From the NCBI GenBank assembly GCA_020439995.1, contig JAGROY010000111.1, positions 1 through 63,832 on the forward strand: a DNA stretch of 63,832 nt, read 5' to 3'. This document shows positions 26,391 to 36,828 of this stretch, one piece after another (the first letter of the stretch is position 1; each line of letters begins with the position of its first letter). The notes below the pieces were generated by a model, which saw only the letters and a program-made list of their open reading frames with translations, had not been told where the DNA came from and ran no database searches. The stretch is from Verrucomicrobiia bacterium (GTDB lineage Bacteria > Verrucomicrobiota > Verrucomicrobiia > Verrucomicrobiales > DEV007). Both the position numbers and the translations under genes were made by a program.

Positions 26391-29300
26391 CTAGCGACTC
26401 CGGTAGTACTGCTCCCCATCCTCGGTGGTGACCGTCATCGGACTGGTAGCAGCAGGCTGAGCCGTCCACGGACCGGACAATGTTGCCGCTGATTCCAGAC
26501 TCCCGCTCCATTCGAGTATGATTCCTCCTGCTGCACGACGAATGTTGATCACTGCAGGATCACCTCCCGGGTCGTTGGTGACGCCAACATAGCCTTTGAT
26601 AGCTCCAGCAGTCGCGGTGTCATTGACCAGTACCGCCCTCTCCGCCGAGCGGTCATAGCTGTAGAGTTCAAAACTGGCACCTCCTGTGCCCTGATACCAT
26701 ACTACGCGGAAGGGATACAGGCCGGGGGCCTCGACAACAAAGTCAAACAGGTTCTGTGGTGCTACACTTGAATCACCCCGCCCGCCGTCGTAGCGATCGA
26801 ACTCGATGGTGTTGTCTTTTGGATTGGCCCCCGCAGTCACCCTGAACCCATCGTCACTGTTGACACCCAGAGTGTATGCACCCGGCTGGAGCTCAAGGTA
26901 GACGATCCCTTCCATTGCGAGATTGTCCGTGATCCCGTCCTCAACGAGCTCGTTGTCGACAAGCCCACGGTCATCATAAAACAGCCCTGACGCATCTCCT
27001 TCAAAAATTCCGTAGTTCAACACTCCCGGCTCATCTGCGGCAGTGAAGGAACCGGCTGAAAGCAACAGGGCCTCCGCATCCGCAACCGAGGCACCCAGTG
27101 CCGAAACACTCTGCACGAAGCGCACATCAAATCCGCTGTCTGTGCCGGATCCGATTGGCTTCGCCCAGGCACTTGGCAGGATTGGTGCGCCTGCATACAG
27201 GCCGTAGCTATACGTTCCCGTACGGACGGTGCCTGGATCCTCCTGGGTGGCGTACGATACTTCGACGGTGTGTGATGATCCCCAGGTCAAACCAGTTGGC
27301 TGGTATGTCAGGGTCGTAATATCATCATCGGCATCGATCACCGGAGTGACCACCGCTCCATCATATTTCAGAACAACGCTGCCATCGGCCAGAAATCCTC
27401 GAATTTCAATTTCCACCGGATCATTCAAGGTTCCATACTCTGAGCCCGGGGCCGGCGAAATCCCACTGACAAAGGCGGGAGACTTTGTTGCAGTCCGGTA
27501 CGCCTTCAAGGATTCTGGATTCGTCGCGTCATTGATCAATACGCGTTCTTTGTTCACGATGGAAAAGAACTCGAGCTGGGCCTCCTCATTGGTCTTCTGA
27601 CTGCTGAACCAGAGGAGCCGCACAGGGTAGAAACCAGCTTCAGGAGCGAGCAGACTGATCGTATGGTTCCCCTGATACGAATAGGGAAAGCTGCCGTTAA
27701 AGACGCCGGCGACTTCTCCCAGCTTGTCGCGACCGTCGGGACCGACTGACAGCTTGTAGCCGCCAGTGGTGTTCACTCCCAACTGATGGAAGCCAGCCGA
27801 CAGCTCAAGGTAAGTGAGCAATTCGATGACGATTCCGTTCGCTGGAAGTTCCACTTTTGGAATGGCGGCATCGGTCTGCCCCCCCTTCTCCTCGGAAAAG
27901 TTTCCAGTAGGATCAGGAGCGAAATCATGCCAGTTGATCACATCTTCGACCTGCACTGTTTCCACCACCCAGCGATTGCGCACGGAGCTGGCCTCGTTGT
28001 AAAAAGGATTACCCTCTGGATCGAGTAGATCACCCGAAAGCTGCTTCTCCGCCCTGTCCCAACGGTTCAAGTGTTGTGATGGCACACCGGACTGCAGGTC
28101 ACTGATCTGCGATATATTTGCCACGAACCCGGTATCATCAGTAACCACTGTCGGATTGCGATAGGACGGCGACAGTACGGTGTAGACTGGCGTGTCGAAT
28201 GTAACCTTTCGCTCCCGGGTTCCGCCGCCAGCCGACGCGGTGTATTCAATAGTGAGGGTATGCTTTACGCCACCTTCAAGGTAAGGGCTAAAGCTTCCTG
28301 TAACGGAAGTGTATTCTTCCTCTTTTGAAGGGACAGCAGTGACGGGCTGGCCATCAATGCTTACCTTTATCGTCGCAGGATTCACTTCATCACCGCTGCC
28401 GTCCTGCATTTGAATATGGAACCCGTAGGGCGTGGCCTCTGCAAGAGAGACCAAATCTGCTCCACCGGAAGACGGAGGCGTGAGCGTAATCAGCCCTGAC
28501 TCAACCCAGTCAACAAGCCATCCGTCCGACGATCCTTCCTGATAGGCTCCGAATGCGATCGTCTGGCCAATTGAGAGGTTCAGCGTCGCCAGTGGAATGC
28601 GGGCCTCGATGGAATTCCCTTTGTATGCCCAGTCGATGGATTCTGTAAATTTCTCACTATCGTTCACCGAGTTGTATGCCTCGATGCCATTCGGCGCTCC
28701 GTCCTTCCAGCCAAATTGCACTGTCACCTCACCGCCCAGTGGATTTGTCAGCCCTGTCTGTACTCCTTCGTATTCGGAAGTGCTGAAGCCTGTGGCAGCA
28801 TTGTTATCCGTATCAAGGATCAGGTGGTAGTAGTAGCGGTTGTTCTTCCCTTCGAGCGTCTGTTCCACTGTAGGGCAAATGATCCCGTGCACTGCCATTC
28901 CCAGATAGAGGTACTCATCATCAAGGGTGAGCTGCACCAGACTGAGATCTCCATTCGTATCCGGTAGATCCATCGGATCCTCAATGACCTGAATATTGCT
29001 GGCACTCTGGGAAGCCGTCAGTGTGATTTCCTGGGACTCTACCCAGTCCACCAGCCAACCATCCGAAGAACCCTCCTGATAGGCACCGAATGCAATCGTC
29101 TGGCCAATACTTAACCCCACAGGCTCCAGCGGCAAGGTCACCACGATTCGGTTGTCCTCTATCTTAAAGTCCACGTCCTGGATGTAGATGTCTGAGTCGT
29201 TGATCGAATTGTAGGCATACAATCCATTGGGCGCTCCGTCGCGCCAGCCCACTTGCACCGTCACCTCGCCGCCAAGCGGTTTTGCCAGCCCTGTCTGCTC

Positions 29301-29678
29301 GCCTTCGTACTCAGACGTGCTGAATCCAGTCGCCGCATTGTTGTCCGTATCGATGATAAAGTGGTAGTAGTAGCGGTTGTTTTTCCCCTCAGGGGTTTCA
29401 TCAACGGACGGGCAGATGATTCCTTCAGCCGTCATCGTCAGTTCCAACGCATCGCCTTTCACTTCCAGAGTGATCTCACGGATGTCGCCGGAAGTGTCAG
29501 GCAAATCCGCCGGATCCTGCGTAACGACAGGCCCGGCACCAGTTTCCGACCAATCGCTTAAGTCGCCATCAATGTTAATGGCCACTGAGTTTACCATCAT
29601 ACTCGCCATCGCCAGAACTGCACAGTAACCACGCCATGCATGCTTGGCGAATCGTTGGGATTGAAATAAGTGATTCAT
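26391..29678 (-). CDS. Large secreted protein with two CBM9-like repeats and PA14-like domains
   Basis: The 1095-residue protein has a signal sequence (CAVLAMASMMVNSVA) and then two tandem copies of about 190 residues opening with INIDGDLSDW-type sequence. This resembles CBM9/DOMON-like sugar-binding domains. Both copies share GKNNRYYYH, DTDNNAATGFSTSEYEG and IGQTIAFGAYQEGSSDGW. Two beta-rich regions follow, each with a PA14-like pattern (GAYTLGVNSDDGFRVTAG; GFHQLGVNTTGGYKLSVG), separated by Ig-like linkers. The C-terminus has a short EWSGSLESA...YYRSR module. It is probably a surface or extracellular carbohydrate-binding protein. It lies upstream of yicC and the GH16 gene on the same strand. 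Confidence 0.78.
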   Translation of the reverse strand: MNHLFQSQRFAKHAWRGYCAVLAMASMMVNSVAINIDGDLSDWSETGAGPVVTQDPADLPDTSGDIREITLEVKGDALELTMTAEGIICPSVDETPEGKNNRYYYHFIIDTDNNAATGFSTSEYEGEQTGLAKPLGGEVTVQVGWRDGAPNGLYAYNSINDSDIYIQDVDFKIEDNRIVVTLPLEPVGLSIGQTIAFGAYQEGSSDGWLVDWVESQEITLTASQSASNIQVIEDPMDLPDTNGDLSLVQLTLDDEYLYLGMAVHGIICPTVEQTLEGKNNRYYYHLILDTDNNAATGFSTSEYEGVQTGLTNPLGGEVTVQFGWKDGAPNGIEAYNSVNDSEKFTESIDWAYKGNSIEARIPLATLNLSIGQTIAFGAYQEGSSDGWLVDWVESGLITLTPPSSGGADLVSLAEATPYGFHIQMQDGSGDEVNPATIKVSIDGQPVTAVPSKEEEYTSVTGSFSPYLEGGVKHTLTIEYTASAGGGTRERKVTFDTPVYTVLSPSYRNPTVVTDDTGFVANISQISDLQSGVPSQHLNRWDRAEKQLSGDLLDPEGNPFYNEASSVRNRWVVETVQVEDVINWHDFAPDPTGNFSEEKGGQTDAAIPKVELPANGIVIELLTYLELSAGFHQLGVNTTGGYKLSVGPDGRDKLGEVAGVFNGSFPYSYQGNHTISLLAPEAGFYPVRLLWFSSQKTNEEAQLEFFSIVNKERVLINDATNPESLKAYRTATKSPAFVSGISPAPGSEYGTLNDPVEIEIRGFLADGSVVLKYDGAVVTPVIDADDDITTLTYQPTGLTWGSSHTVEVSYATQEDPGTVRTGTYSYGLYAGAPILPSAWAKPIGSGTDSGFDVRFVQSVSALGASVADAEALLLSAGSFTAADEPGVLNYGIFEGDASGLFYDDRGLVDNELVEDGITDNLAMEGIVYLELQPGAYTLGVNSDDGFRVTAGANPKDNTIEFDRYDGGRGDSSVAPQNLFDFVVEAPGLYPFRVVWYQGTGGASFELYSYDRSAERAVLVNDTATAGAIKGYVGVTNDPGGDPAVINIRRAAGGIILEWSGSLESAATLSGPWTAQPAATSPMTVTTEDGEQYYRSR

Positions 29679-29967
29679 AGTTAAGCCGGAGGTGTTAAAT
29701 CAAAACAGAACGGACCTGATACGGCCCAGGAGACAGGTTGTTGTTCGCATGCCAGCTCACGAATCCCGATCGTGACAATGGCTCTCCGATGCGAAGTCCG
29801 ACTGGACCTGCATTGCGGTTCCCTCAGTGTGTGAGCCCGAAACATGCGTAGCACCAGTTTTAAACAGATCCGCCACGAAGCTGCAATCTTCTTCGTCGAT
29901 GATGGCAAAAATGTTTCACGCCCCTGTGCGCAAGTGCCTCACCGCACAAGGTGCATCCCGGCTAACT

Positions 29968-31416
29968 TCACCCCGTAACGCCCAGCGCCTGCTGCACCAG
30001 ATTCACCGCTGCTTTTTCCGCCGGAGTTACCTTTGCACCGAACATTCGACCGGATGAAAGCGCGATCTTTTTAGCCAGCCCCACGCATCCCACCTTTAGC
30101 TTCCGTGCCTCACTCTCGGGAAGTTTCCGATCTACGAGCACCCTCAGTCGACTGATCGCATCCGCATACTGTCCGGGATGGGTAACGGTACCCATCAACT
30201 TCTGCAAAGTGCCAGTCACGTCTTCTCGCGAGAGTTCTACCATCCTCTGCATGGTCTCGCCGTGCTTCGCCCCATCCTTTGAAAGCCGGTCGAGAATGTT
30301 GCTGAAGGCATCCCTGCCCGCCTTGGTGATCGACCCATCGGCACCTGCCACAACTAAAAAAAGCAAGGTAGGAATCTCTTTCAGAAATTCCCAGTCCTTA
30401 GCCGTTAGATTAGGGTCATCGGAAACTTCATCTCCCGTTGTCTGGCGGGAAAAAATCATCTGCCTCACGTTCGGCGAAACCGCACGGCTTGCAGTAGGAG
30501 CGTCGACCGCCCCCTGCATGCTGGCGAATTCCGCCACCACTTCCGGAATCGAGGAAAAATCGATTGCCGACACGTAAAGATATTCTCCCGCCTGCTCGAC
30601 CTGATCACCCAGATGTTGAAGAAAGGTGCTCAGCGGCACAAAAGTTTCGATGACACTGCCCGATGCCCCGTGCAAGGTCAGAGCCTGAACCTGCCTGGGA
30701 ATCAGGGTCGGAAAGTGCGGGAAATTTGCGAAGTAAACCGGCTGCCCGGTTTTGCCCTTTGCCCCTTTGAGCCCCTTGTGAGCGGGGAAACTCATCAGAC
30801 TGGCCTCATAGGCAGTGGCGTAGCGCTGTGCGCGATCGACTAACAATGCTTCCAAATCGCCAGCGGGCAAATTCAGTTCCTGTCGGTTGACCATCACGGC
30901 GCGGCCCATCAGCGGCAGCATTGCCGAGTGTGACTCGACCTCGCGCTCGGGATTCTCCGCAGCGCGGTCCAGTTGCACAGCGATCGCCGCCTGATCAGCC
31001 GTCCACTTTGCCGAGTGTTGCGCCAGCGCCGCATCTTCGATCACTTCGCTGGCACTGATCGATCGTTGCCCGTCAGCCGCAGCGACGCTGACTCCACCTT
31101 CAATCGCTGCGCGCAGAATGCGAAATGCCAACGCCCAGTCGCTGACACTCGCCATCACGTTCAGCCGCAGGTCACATTCGTTTGCCTTGTCTGCGGACGG
31201 CGTCAGGATCACACCACGGATACCCCCTTCAACCAGAATGTGTAGTTCACCATCCTCCGGCGAAAAGCTCTCCACCTTCAATGCACTGTCTTTCGAAACG
31301 ACGACCTCACCGTTCGCGGTCACCCGCACTGGAGAAGGCTCCCCGCTACGGCACAGCCCGGTTACGGCTCGATACCATTCAGGAGTCGTGTTGGATAAAG
31401 TGTATACGGCGCTCAT
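29968..31416 (-). CDS. Uncharacterised protein with a TerB-like C-terminus
   Basis: The 482-residue protein has no signal peptide and no recognised N-terminal family. The C-terminal 130 residues are helical and contain VAGADGSITKAGRDAF and later KVTPAEKAAV. The pair of acidic or DG-containing helix starts resembles TerB-type domains, which have been linked to tellurite resistance and stress or defence systems. A catalytic motif was not found. ATG 31416 is chosen; an earlier ATG at 31602 would add a stretch without family-like character and no good ribosome site. The gene lies downstream of a lipoprotein-like hydrolase on the same strand (213 bp apart). Function unknown. Confidence 0.6.
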   Translation of the reverse strand: MSAVYTLSNTTPEWYRAVTGLCRSGEPSPVRVTANGEVVVSKDSALKVESFSPEDGELHILVEGGIRGVILTPSADKANECDLRLNVMASVSDWALAFRILRAAIEGGVSVAAADGQRSISASEVIEDAALAQHSAKWTADQAAIAVQLDRAAENPEREVESHSAMLPLMGRAVMVNRQELNLPAGDLEALLVDRAQRYATAYEASLMSFPAHKGLKGAKGKTGQPVYFANFPHFPTLIPRQVQALTLHGASGSVIETFVPLSTFLQHLGDQVEQAGEYLYVSAIDFSSIPEVVAEFASMQGAVDAPTASRAVSPNVRQMIFSRQTTGDEVSDDPNLTAKDWEFLKEIPTLLFLVVAGADGSITKAGRDAFSNILDRLSKDGAKHGETMQRMVELSREDVTGTLQKLMGTVTHPGQYADAISRLRVLVDRKLPESEARKLKVGCVGLAKKIALSSGRMFGAKVTPAEKAAVNLVQQALGVTG

Positions 31417-31629
31417 ATTGCAGGAATTGTACGGCACCATGCCAGCACTCCGCCAATCGCCAAGAACAAAAGTCGGGGATTGCATCGCAATCCAGAAGTA
31501 GTGGATCCCTATCGAGTCAAATAGAACGAGCGGAACGAGAGTTGACGGACTCCCTGCGTATCGCCCCACTCGAACCATGAGAGGGTATTCGAACGCTTCC
31601 ATGAGCCGGCTGCGATCCTGGGACGAAAC

Positions 31630-32739
31630 TCACCGGGAAACGGCTTGTTCAACCCAATCCGCGATGCGCCCGCGTTGAAGCGGCATGATTGCATTCACCA
31701 AGAGGAGGTGACCAAAGGGATACCGCCATCTCTCAGGTTTGCCCAGCGCCCGATACAATTCGTCGCCACATCGGGCAGGAACAATCCGATCAAAACGCCC
31801 ATCGAACAGTAGCATGGGAATATCGTTCAAGTATGAGGCAACGTTTCCAGGATCTAGCGAAACGGAGTCCAAATGACGCGCCACGAAATTGTGAGGATTC
31901 TCTGTGATCGCCTTGGGAAGTAGATTCAAAGACGATGTGGCGAGAATCGTGGGAACGGGCGCACCTCCGCCTATCATCACCAGGGCATCAACATCTCCCA
32001 AGCGCAAAGCGACTGCCGGAGCCGACAGTGCACCAAGGCTAACGCCGCAGATCGCCAGAGGGAGGGACTTCAATTCCGGATGGTCAGCCGACAGCCAAAG
32101 CCATACGGCTTCAGCGGCATAAGCGCGCTCGGCGAGATGAGAATGGATTCGCGCGCCCCAGAAGTCATTCGCCGCATCTTTCTCCGTTTCGTCGGTGAGC
32201 CGCATGAGGTCAAGACAGGGCATGATGACGACGGTTTGCCAGCCGCGTTGCCAAAACGCATCGAGAAGTTTGTTCTCAGCTTTGGTCAGGAAATTCATAC
32301 TACTGAGCAAAAAGAGTGTCCCCTTGGGAGCGGAAGGACGATACACAATAATCCCATTGGGCAGATCACCACGGTGAGATTCCAGAGCCACTCGACCAAA
32401 GGAGTCCTCGTTTTCAGTCACGGTCAGCTTCGACGTCGTTCCATCAATGGCCACTGGGTCGGTTGGATCGACTCTACTGAGAGCCGTGGCCATCACCATC
32501 GCGTTCCCGTCCGAAGAGTGCACCTCGAATCCAGACAACGAGCACCCGCCAAAGCGCCCGAAATTCTCGAAAGGTATGGAGCCATCGCGCTTGGTAACCG
32601 TGATTTCTTTTGGCGGCAGCCGCTTCGGCCATTGGATCGGTTGAGCTCGCAAAATGGGTTCGGAAACGGTCGAGCAACCGATCCCGGAGGTCAACGCCAG
32701 GGCGCAAAGCAAGTGGAAGATCTTGAGACTGTCTTCCAA
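31630..32739 (-). CDS. Alpha/beta-hydrolase, probably a lipoprotein
   Basis: The 369-residue protein begins with a signal helix ending LALTSGIGCS, a possible but atypical lipobox. It has an alpha/beta-hydrolase core with the nucleophile elbow GVSLGA (GxSxG) and a probable catalytic Asp in FDGRFDRIVPARCG. A probable catalytic His lies in PFGHLLLVN. This is the layout of dienelactone-hydrolase or peptidase-like esterases; the substrate is unknown. It lies 55 bp downstream of the DUF1549/1553 gene on the same strand. If exported it would face the periplasm or be anchored in the outer membrane. Confidence 0.7.
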   Translation of the reverse strand: MEDSLKIFHLLCALALTSGIGCSTVSEPILRAQPIQWPKRLPPKEITVTKRDGSIPFENFGRFGGCSLSGFEVHSSDGNAMVMATALSRVDPTDPVAIDGTTSKLTVTENEDSFGRVALESHRGDLPNGIIVYRPSAPKGTLFLLSSMNFLTKAENKLLDAFWQRGWQTVVIMPCLDLMRLTDETEKDAANDFWGARIHSHLAERAYAAEAVWLWLSADHPELKSLPLAICGVSLGALSAPAVALRLGDVDALVMIGGGAPVPTILATSSLNLLPKAITENPHNFVARHLDSVSLDPGNVASYLNDIPMLLFDGRFDRIVPARCGDELYRALGKPERWRYPFGHLLLVNAIMPLQRGRIADWVEQAVSR

Positions 32740-32794
32740 TCCTACTGTGAGGAGGCGGTGAACGAGAGGCTGATAGTTTCCATCAGTGGGGCCC

Positions 32795-35700
32795 CTAGCG
32801 ATTGAAAAGGAACGATGGTGTATTAATCAGCGCCCAGGCAAGGTCTTGCGCACCTGTGAGGCGGCGATTGGCGAGCTGCTCTTTGCTCAACTTCACATCG
32901 CTCTCAAGTCTGACCAGTTTCGGATCGGGAGCAAGCGGCTTGCTGAACTCTTCTAGATTCGCTTTCAACTGTACCAGCCTGGGATCCGGTGCGATGGGCT
33001 TCTCAGCCTCTGCAATCGCCATGCGGAGCTTGGGAAGTTCAGGATCGTACTGATTGATGTGCTGAAACAGTGCCACCGTCTGCTCAATCGTGCGCTTCCC
33101 GGAAGGTGTCGCAGCCGCGTCGGCCAGGTCGGCAGCAATACCGAAATTCGGCGAGGCAGCATCAGTGGCGGAGATGCGGAATTTTCCAAGAGTCCACTTT
33201 TTCCCGTCATACTGCTGGTGAAGCACAAAACGAAGCCGCACTCCTTTGTCGCTGGTGAGCGGCTCCTTCACTTCAAACGTCGCAGTGTGATTCTCGCCAA
33301 GTTTCGGAGCAATCGCCCAGCCATTGTTCGCCCCGTCCATCTTGCCGTCGATCGCCGTTTCCACCGCGAAATTTCCCTGGCTGTGGGTCGCTTTCGCATT
33401 CTGCAACGCAACCTTCTGCCACTCCGTAGCGGTCGCCTGAAAGAGCTTGATCGAATCGATCTTCACTTCCCCCTTGCGCGCCATTGGATCCAGGCGCAGC
33501 CCGGTCAGTGCATCGGCTGATGAGAACTGCACTCGTAGAGGCGCGCCGCTCACCAGGGGAAAACGCTTAGAGCGCTCTGGAGCAAATCCGCCCTTGTCCG
33601 TCGACCAGAACAGCTCTGCATCTTCTCGGCTCGGCGATTGAATGGTCAGCTCGAGGATGTATTCGCCAGGAGCAGCGGCCACATCGGTAGACAGCCCTGG
33701 ATCGTTCCCCTCCGACGTCACCGTGAGCTGTCCGTCGACGCTGCCCAGCTTAGCCTGTTGGCTGACTTTCCAGCCATCAGCATCGCTTGAAAAACTCCAC
33801 TCTTTGACGAAGGCCCAATCCCCTGCGGAACGCGCCGGTGCCCACCAGGTCTCGAACTCTGTCAGGACAAAATTTCCATCATCAGCGCGCCCTGGACCGT
33901 TCTTGGGCAGGCGTTCGTCGGTCAACGCCTCCAACCGAACACCGGCCACGCTCTTGAGATCGGTCATCGTCTCCAGGGTCAGGCTGCTGCGGTCATTGTC
34001 TCCAGATACAAAGATGATTCCGTTCCCCTCATGGGACAGGTCCGAGTTGATCGATGCATTCGTGGCCAGCGGCTCCAACGACTGCCAGCGCGTCTGATCT
34101 ACCAGCGAGGCTGCAAACGTTTCCAGTCGACCAGGCACTGAATTCTGCCGATCAGCCAGAGCTTTCTTTGAAGCAGCAATCTTTTCGAGCCGCTCTTTTT
34201 CGCGTTGTTCCAGAACCGGGGCCAGCTCCTTCTCGTAAGACGCCAGTTCCTGCCTGGCAGCAGCAATGCGCTCAAGACGCTCCGCTTCCATTCGATCCCT
34301 CACTGGCTTGATCGCCGCCAGATAGGTGACCAGCTCCTGAGTCAGCATTTCGTGCTCCTGCTTGATCCCGTCGAGAATCTCCAGACTAGCTTCGATCTCG
34401 TCTTCCGTCGCCGGACGATTCAGGATTTGCAGGAACAACGCGCCGATCAAGCCCTTGTCGTCAGGGTAGTCTTCAGTTAGCTTCTCTAGAATATTGTCAG
34501 GGTTGCTGATCGCATTCCCAACCGTCGGGCCACTGATCAATGCCATCACAGGCCCAAGCTGCAGACCGCTCGACCGTTCACATTCGCAAGCACTCTCCCG
34601 AACGGGGCGGCCAAGATTCCCAAGGAAATTATCTGGAAGGCCCACGCCGACATCCGGCAGAGCCGCCGCACGCGTGCCCTCCGGCACACCTGGAATGTTG
34701 GCATTTGCACCAAGCGAGGCATAGACCGTATCGTAAAGCACCTCTGCCGGCAGACGGCGTGCCTTGCCATGCGAAAAATTGATTTCATCGTCTTCGTTCC
34801 ACCGATTTGTCTCCACGGACAGCTGGTACGTCCGGCTTTTGCAGATCAACTGCAGCATGTGCCGGGTATTGAAACCGCTTTCGATAAACTGCTGAGTAAG
34901 CCAGCTGAGCAACTCTGGATTCGACGGTGGATTCCCAGCCCTAATATCATCCAGGGGCTCGATCACTCCCGCGCCTAACATGTACCCCCAAAGGCGGTTC
35001 ACGTAGCTGGTAGCAAAGTAACGATTGTCCGGAGACGTGATCCAGGCGGCAAGCTCCTCACGACGCGAAACGCTTCCCTCCGATTCGTGCTCAGCTGGAT
35101 ACGGGAAGGCAGGTGGCTGCGGTTGCCCCGTGCGCTCGTGTTTCATCTCACCTTCCGCCTTATCGTAGACGATTTCGTAGAGCGGCTTCGCCCCCTCTAC
35201 TGCGGTGCCACCGATATTCTGATCACCACTGGCATCGTCCCTCTTCAGATCAGTCCGGGCAAAGTAAGCTGCCATCTCGTAGTAGTTGTCCTGCGTCCAG
35301 CGCTCGAACGGATGATCGTGGCATTTATTGCAATTGAAACGCGTCGCCAGAAACAGATGTGTGGTGTTCTCCATCGTGTCTTCCGGGGTGCGCAGGATCT
35401 TGTAATAGGAAGCCGCCGGGTGCTCTTTGTTTGAGCCAGACGCCGTAATGATTTTCCGACAAAATTCGTCGTAAGGTGTGTTGTTCGCGATCTCATTACG
35501 GATCCATTCGCGGAATCCCCTGGCACCCTCGGCACCGAGAAACTTTCGATTTACCTGGAGCAGATCAGCCCACTTGTTCGTCCAGTAGGTGACGTAATCA
35601 TCAGTGCCGATCAGTCGGTCGATCAATTCATTCCGCTTTACTTGTGAATGGCGGGCGTCCGCAACAAACTCTTGCACCTGATCAGCAGTCGGCGGCAGAC

Positions 35701-36796
35701 CGATCAAATCGAGATACACTCTCCTGACAAATTCGTAGTCGTTGCAAACCTCCGAAGACCGGATCTTCATGCGCTTCCACTTGGCAGCCACCAGTCGATC
35801 GATTTCGTTATAGGCAGAAGTTTCTTCCCATACAAAACCCGTGCGATCGCCCATTGCGGTGATGGTTGTCGCGACATAGGCACCTTCAAAACGCACAAGT
35901 ACAGGTGCTTCACCGCGGCGCAGCACTTTCACCAGTGCCGGTGAATCTTTCATCACTGCAGCGACTTCAATATTGCCGCTCTCAACATAGGCCTCTCTGG
36001 TCACGTCGCGCTGTCTGCCATCTGCAAAAGTCGCCACCACCCGCATCTGCTGCATGGCTCCGATCTCCTGCACCACCGGGTTTTGCGGAACGACGGTGAT
36101 GCTCTTCACCTTTGCCGATGTCTTGTCGTAAGGAACTCCATCGGCGATCCAGGCCCTCACGATCTCGTAGTAGGGTGATCCCGGCTTGCAAAGCTGGCCT
36201 CCCTCATGGGGCACGGCTGCCGTGGCTTTGAGCAGCATCAGACTGTCGTCGGGAGATGCAAGATTCACCCGGCGGGATGCAAGGTCATCAGTGAACGAAC
36301 GCAGATCGTAGATTGGATCGTAGCCGCGCAGGGACAATTTGAATCCGTTCTTACCGTCCTTGGAACCATGACAGGTACCCATGTTGCATCCCATTCGCGA
36401 GACGACCGGATTCACATCCTGAACGTAGTCAGGCTTGAACTCATCCTGCGATCCCGAAATCTTGACTGGAATTTCGATCGATTGACTACCGAGCGTGGCG
36501 ATGGCAGCGCCCTCCCCGTCTCCCTTGATCTCTAGAAAGCCGTGGTCATTGATCGTCGCCAGTGAATCGGGCACCGACCACGCGACCATCCGTGTCGCAT
36601 CAATGGAGTCGCCTGTCGAAAGCCGGGCAGTCACAAGAATCTGCGCGTAGTCATAGCGACTCCTCAGTTCAATCGCAGCTGGCTCAGCTTTCAGGCTTTG
36701 GACGTGTGTGCCGTCAGGAATCGCTTCCGAGCCCCAGGACTGACTGACCATTACCGCCAACGATGAAAAAATGAGAGCAATGTTAGGGATGTTCAT
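32795..36796 (-). CDS. Large DUF1549/DUF1553 secreted protein with N-terminal BIG2-like domain and CxxCH motifs
   Basis: The 1333-residue protein has a signal sequence (NIALIFSSLAVMVSQSWGSEA) and then a BIG2-like beta region. It continues with GCNMGTCHGSKDGKNGFKLS, the DUF1549 domain (FVRRVYLDLIGLPPTADQV), a second CNKCHDHPFERW motif and DUF1553 (SYVNRLWGYMLGAGV, PSNPELLSWLTQQFIE, SRTYQLS). Two extra CBM-like domains and a coiled-coil-like stretch with repeated APDPKLVRL-type segments lie near the C-terminus. It is much longer than the paralogue at 17132. It follows the cytochrome c-WD40 gene by 32 bp and is probably in one operon with it. ATG 36796 starts the signal peptide. Confidence 0.88.
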   Translation of the reverse strand: MNIPNIALIFSSLAVMVSQSWGSEAIPDGTHVQSLKAEPAAIELRSRYDYAQILVTARLSTGDSIDATRMVAWSVPDSLATINDHGFLEIKGDGEGAAIATLGSQSIEIPVKISGSQDEFKPDYVQDVNPVVSRMGCNMGTCHGSKDGKNGFKLSLRGYDPIYDLRSFTDDLASRRVNLASPDDSLMLLKATAAVPHEGGQLCKPGSPYYEIVRAWIADGVPYDKTSAKVKSITVVPQNPVVQEIGAMQQMRVVATFADGRQRDVTREAYVESGNIEVAAVMKDSPALVKVLRRGEAPVLVRFEGAYVATTITAMGDRTGFVWEETSAYNEIDRLVAAKWKRMKIRSSEVCNDYEFVRRVYLDLIGLPPTADQVQEFVADARHSQVKRNELIDRLIGTDDYVTYWTNKWADLLQVNRKFLGAEGARGFREWIRNEIANNTPYDEFCRKIITASGSNKEHPAASYYKILRTPEDTMENTTHLFLATRFNCNKCHDHPFERWTQDNYYEMAAYFARTDLKRDDASGDQNIGGTAVEGAKPLYEIVYDKAEGEMKHERTGQPQPPAFPYPAEHESEGSVSRREELAAWITSPDNRYFATSYVNRLWGYMLGAGVIEPLDDIRAGNPPSNPELLSWLTQQFIESGFNTRHMLQLICKSRTYQLSVETNRWNEDDEINFSHGKARRLPAEVLYDTVYASLGANANIPGVPEGTRAAALPDVGVGLPDNFLGNLGRPVRESACECERSSGLQLGPVMALISGPTVGNAISNPDNILEKLTEDYPDDKGLIGALFLQILNRPATEDEIEASLEILDGIKQEHEMLTQELVTYLAAIKPVRDRMEAERLERIAAARQELASYEKELAPVLEQREKERLEKIAASKKALADRQNSVPGRLETFAASLVDQTRWQSLEPLATNASINSDLSHEGNGIIFVSGDNDRSSLTLETMTDLKSVAGVRLEALTDERLPKNGPGRADDGNFVLTEFETWWAPARSAGDWAFVKEWSFSSDADGWKVSQQAKLGSVDGQLTVTSEGNDPGLSTDVAAAPGEYILELTIQSPSREDAELFWSTDKGGFAPERSKRFPLVSGAPLRVQFSSADALTGLRLDPMARKGEVKIDSIKLFQATATEWQKVALQNAKATHSQGNFAVETAIDGKMDGANNGWAIAPKLGENHTATFEVKEPLTSDKGVRLRFVLHQQYDGKKWTLGKFRISATDAASPNFGIAADLADAAATPSGKRTIEQTVALFQHINQYDPELPKLRMAIAEAEKPIAPDPRLVQLKANLEEFSKPLAPDPKLVRLESDVKLSKEQLANRRLTGAQDLAWALINTPSFLFNR

Positions 36797-36828
36797 AGAC
36801 TTAATAGGATTGGTCGCAACGCGGTGAT

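Noticed and set aside
26323..26511. An N-terminal extension of YicC to 26511
   Set aside because: It overlaps the coding region of the large CBM9-like gene, and the family starts MKSMTGFG at 26322.
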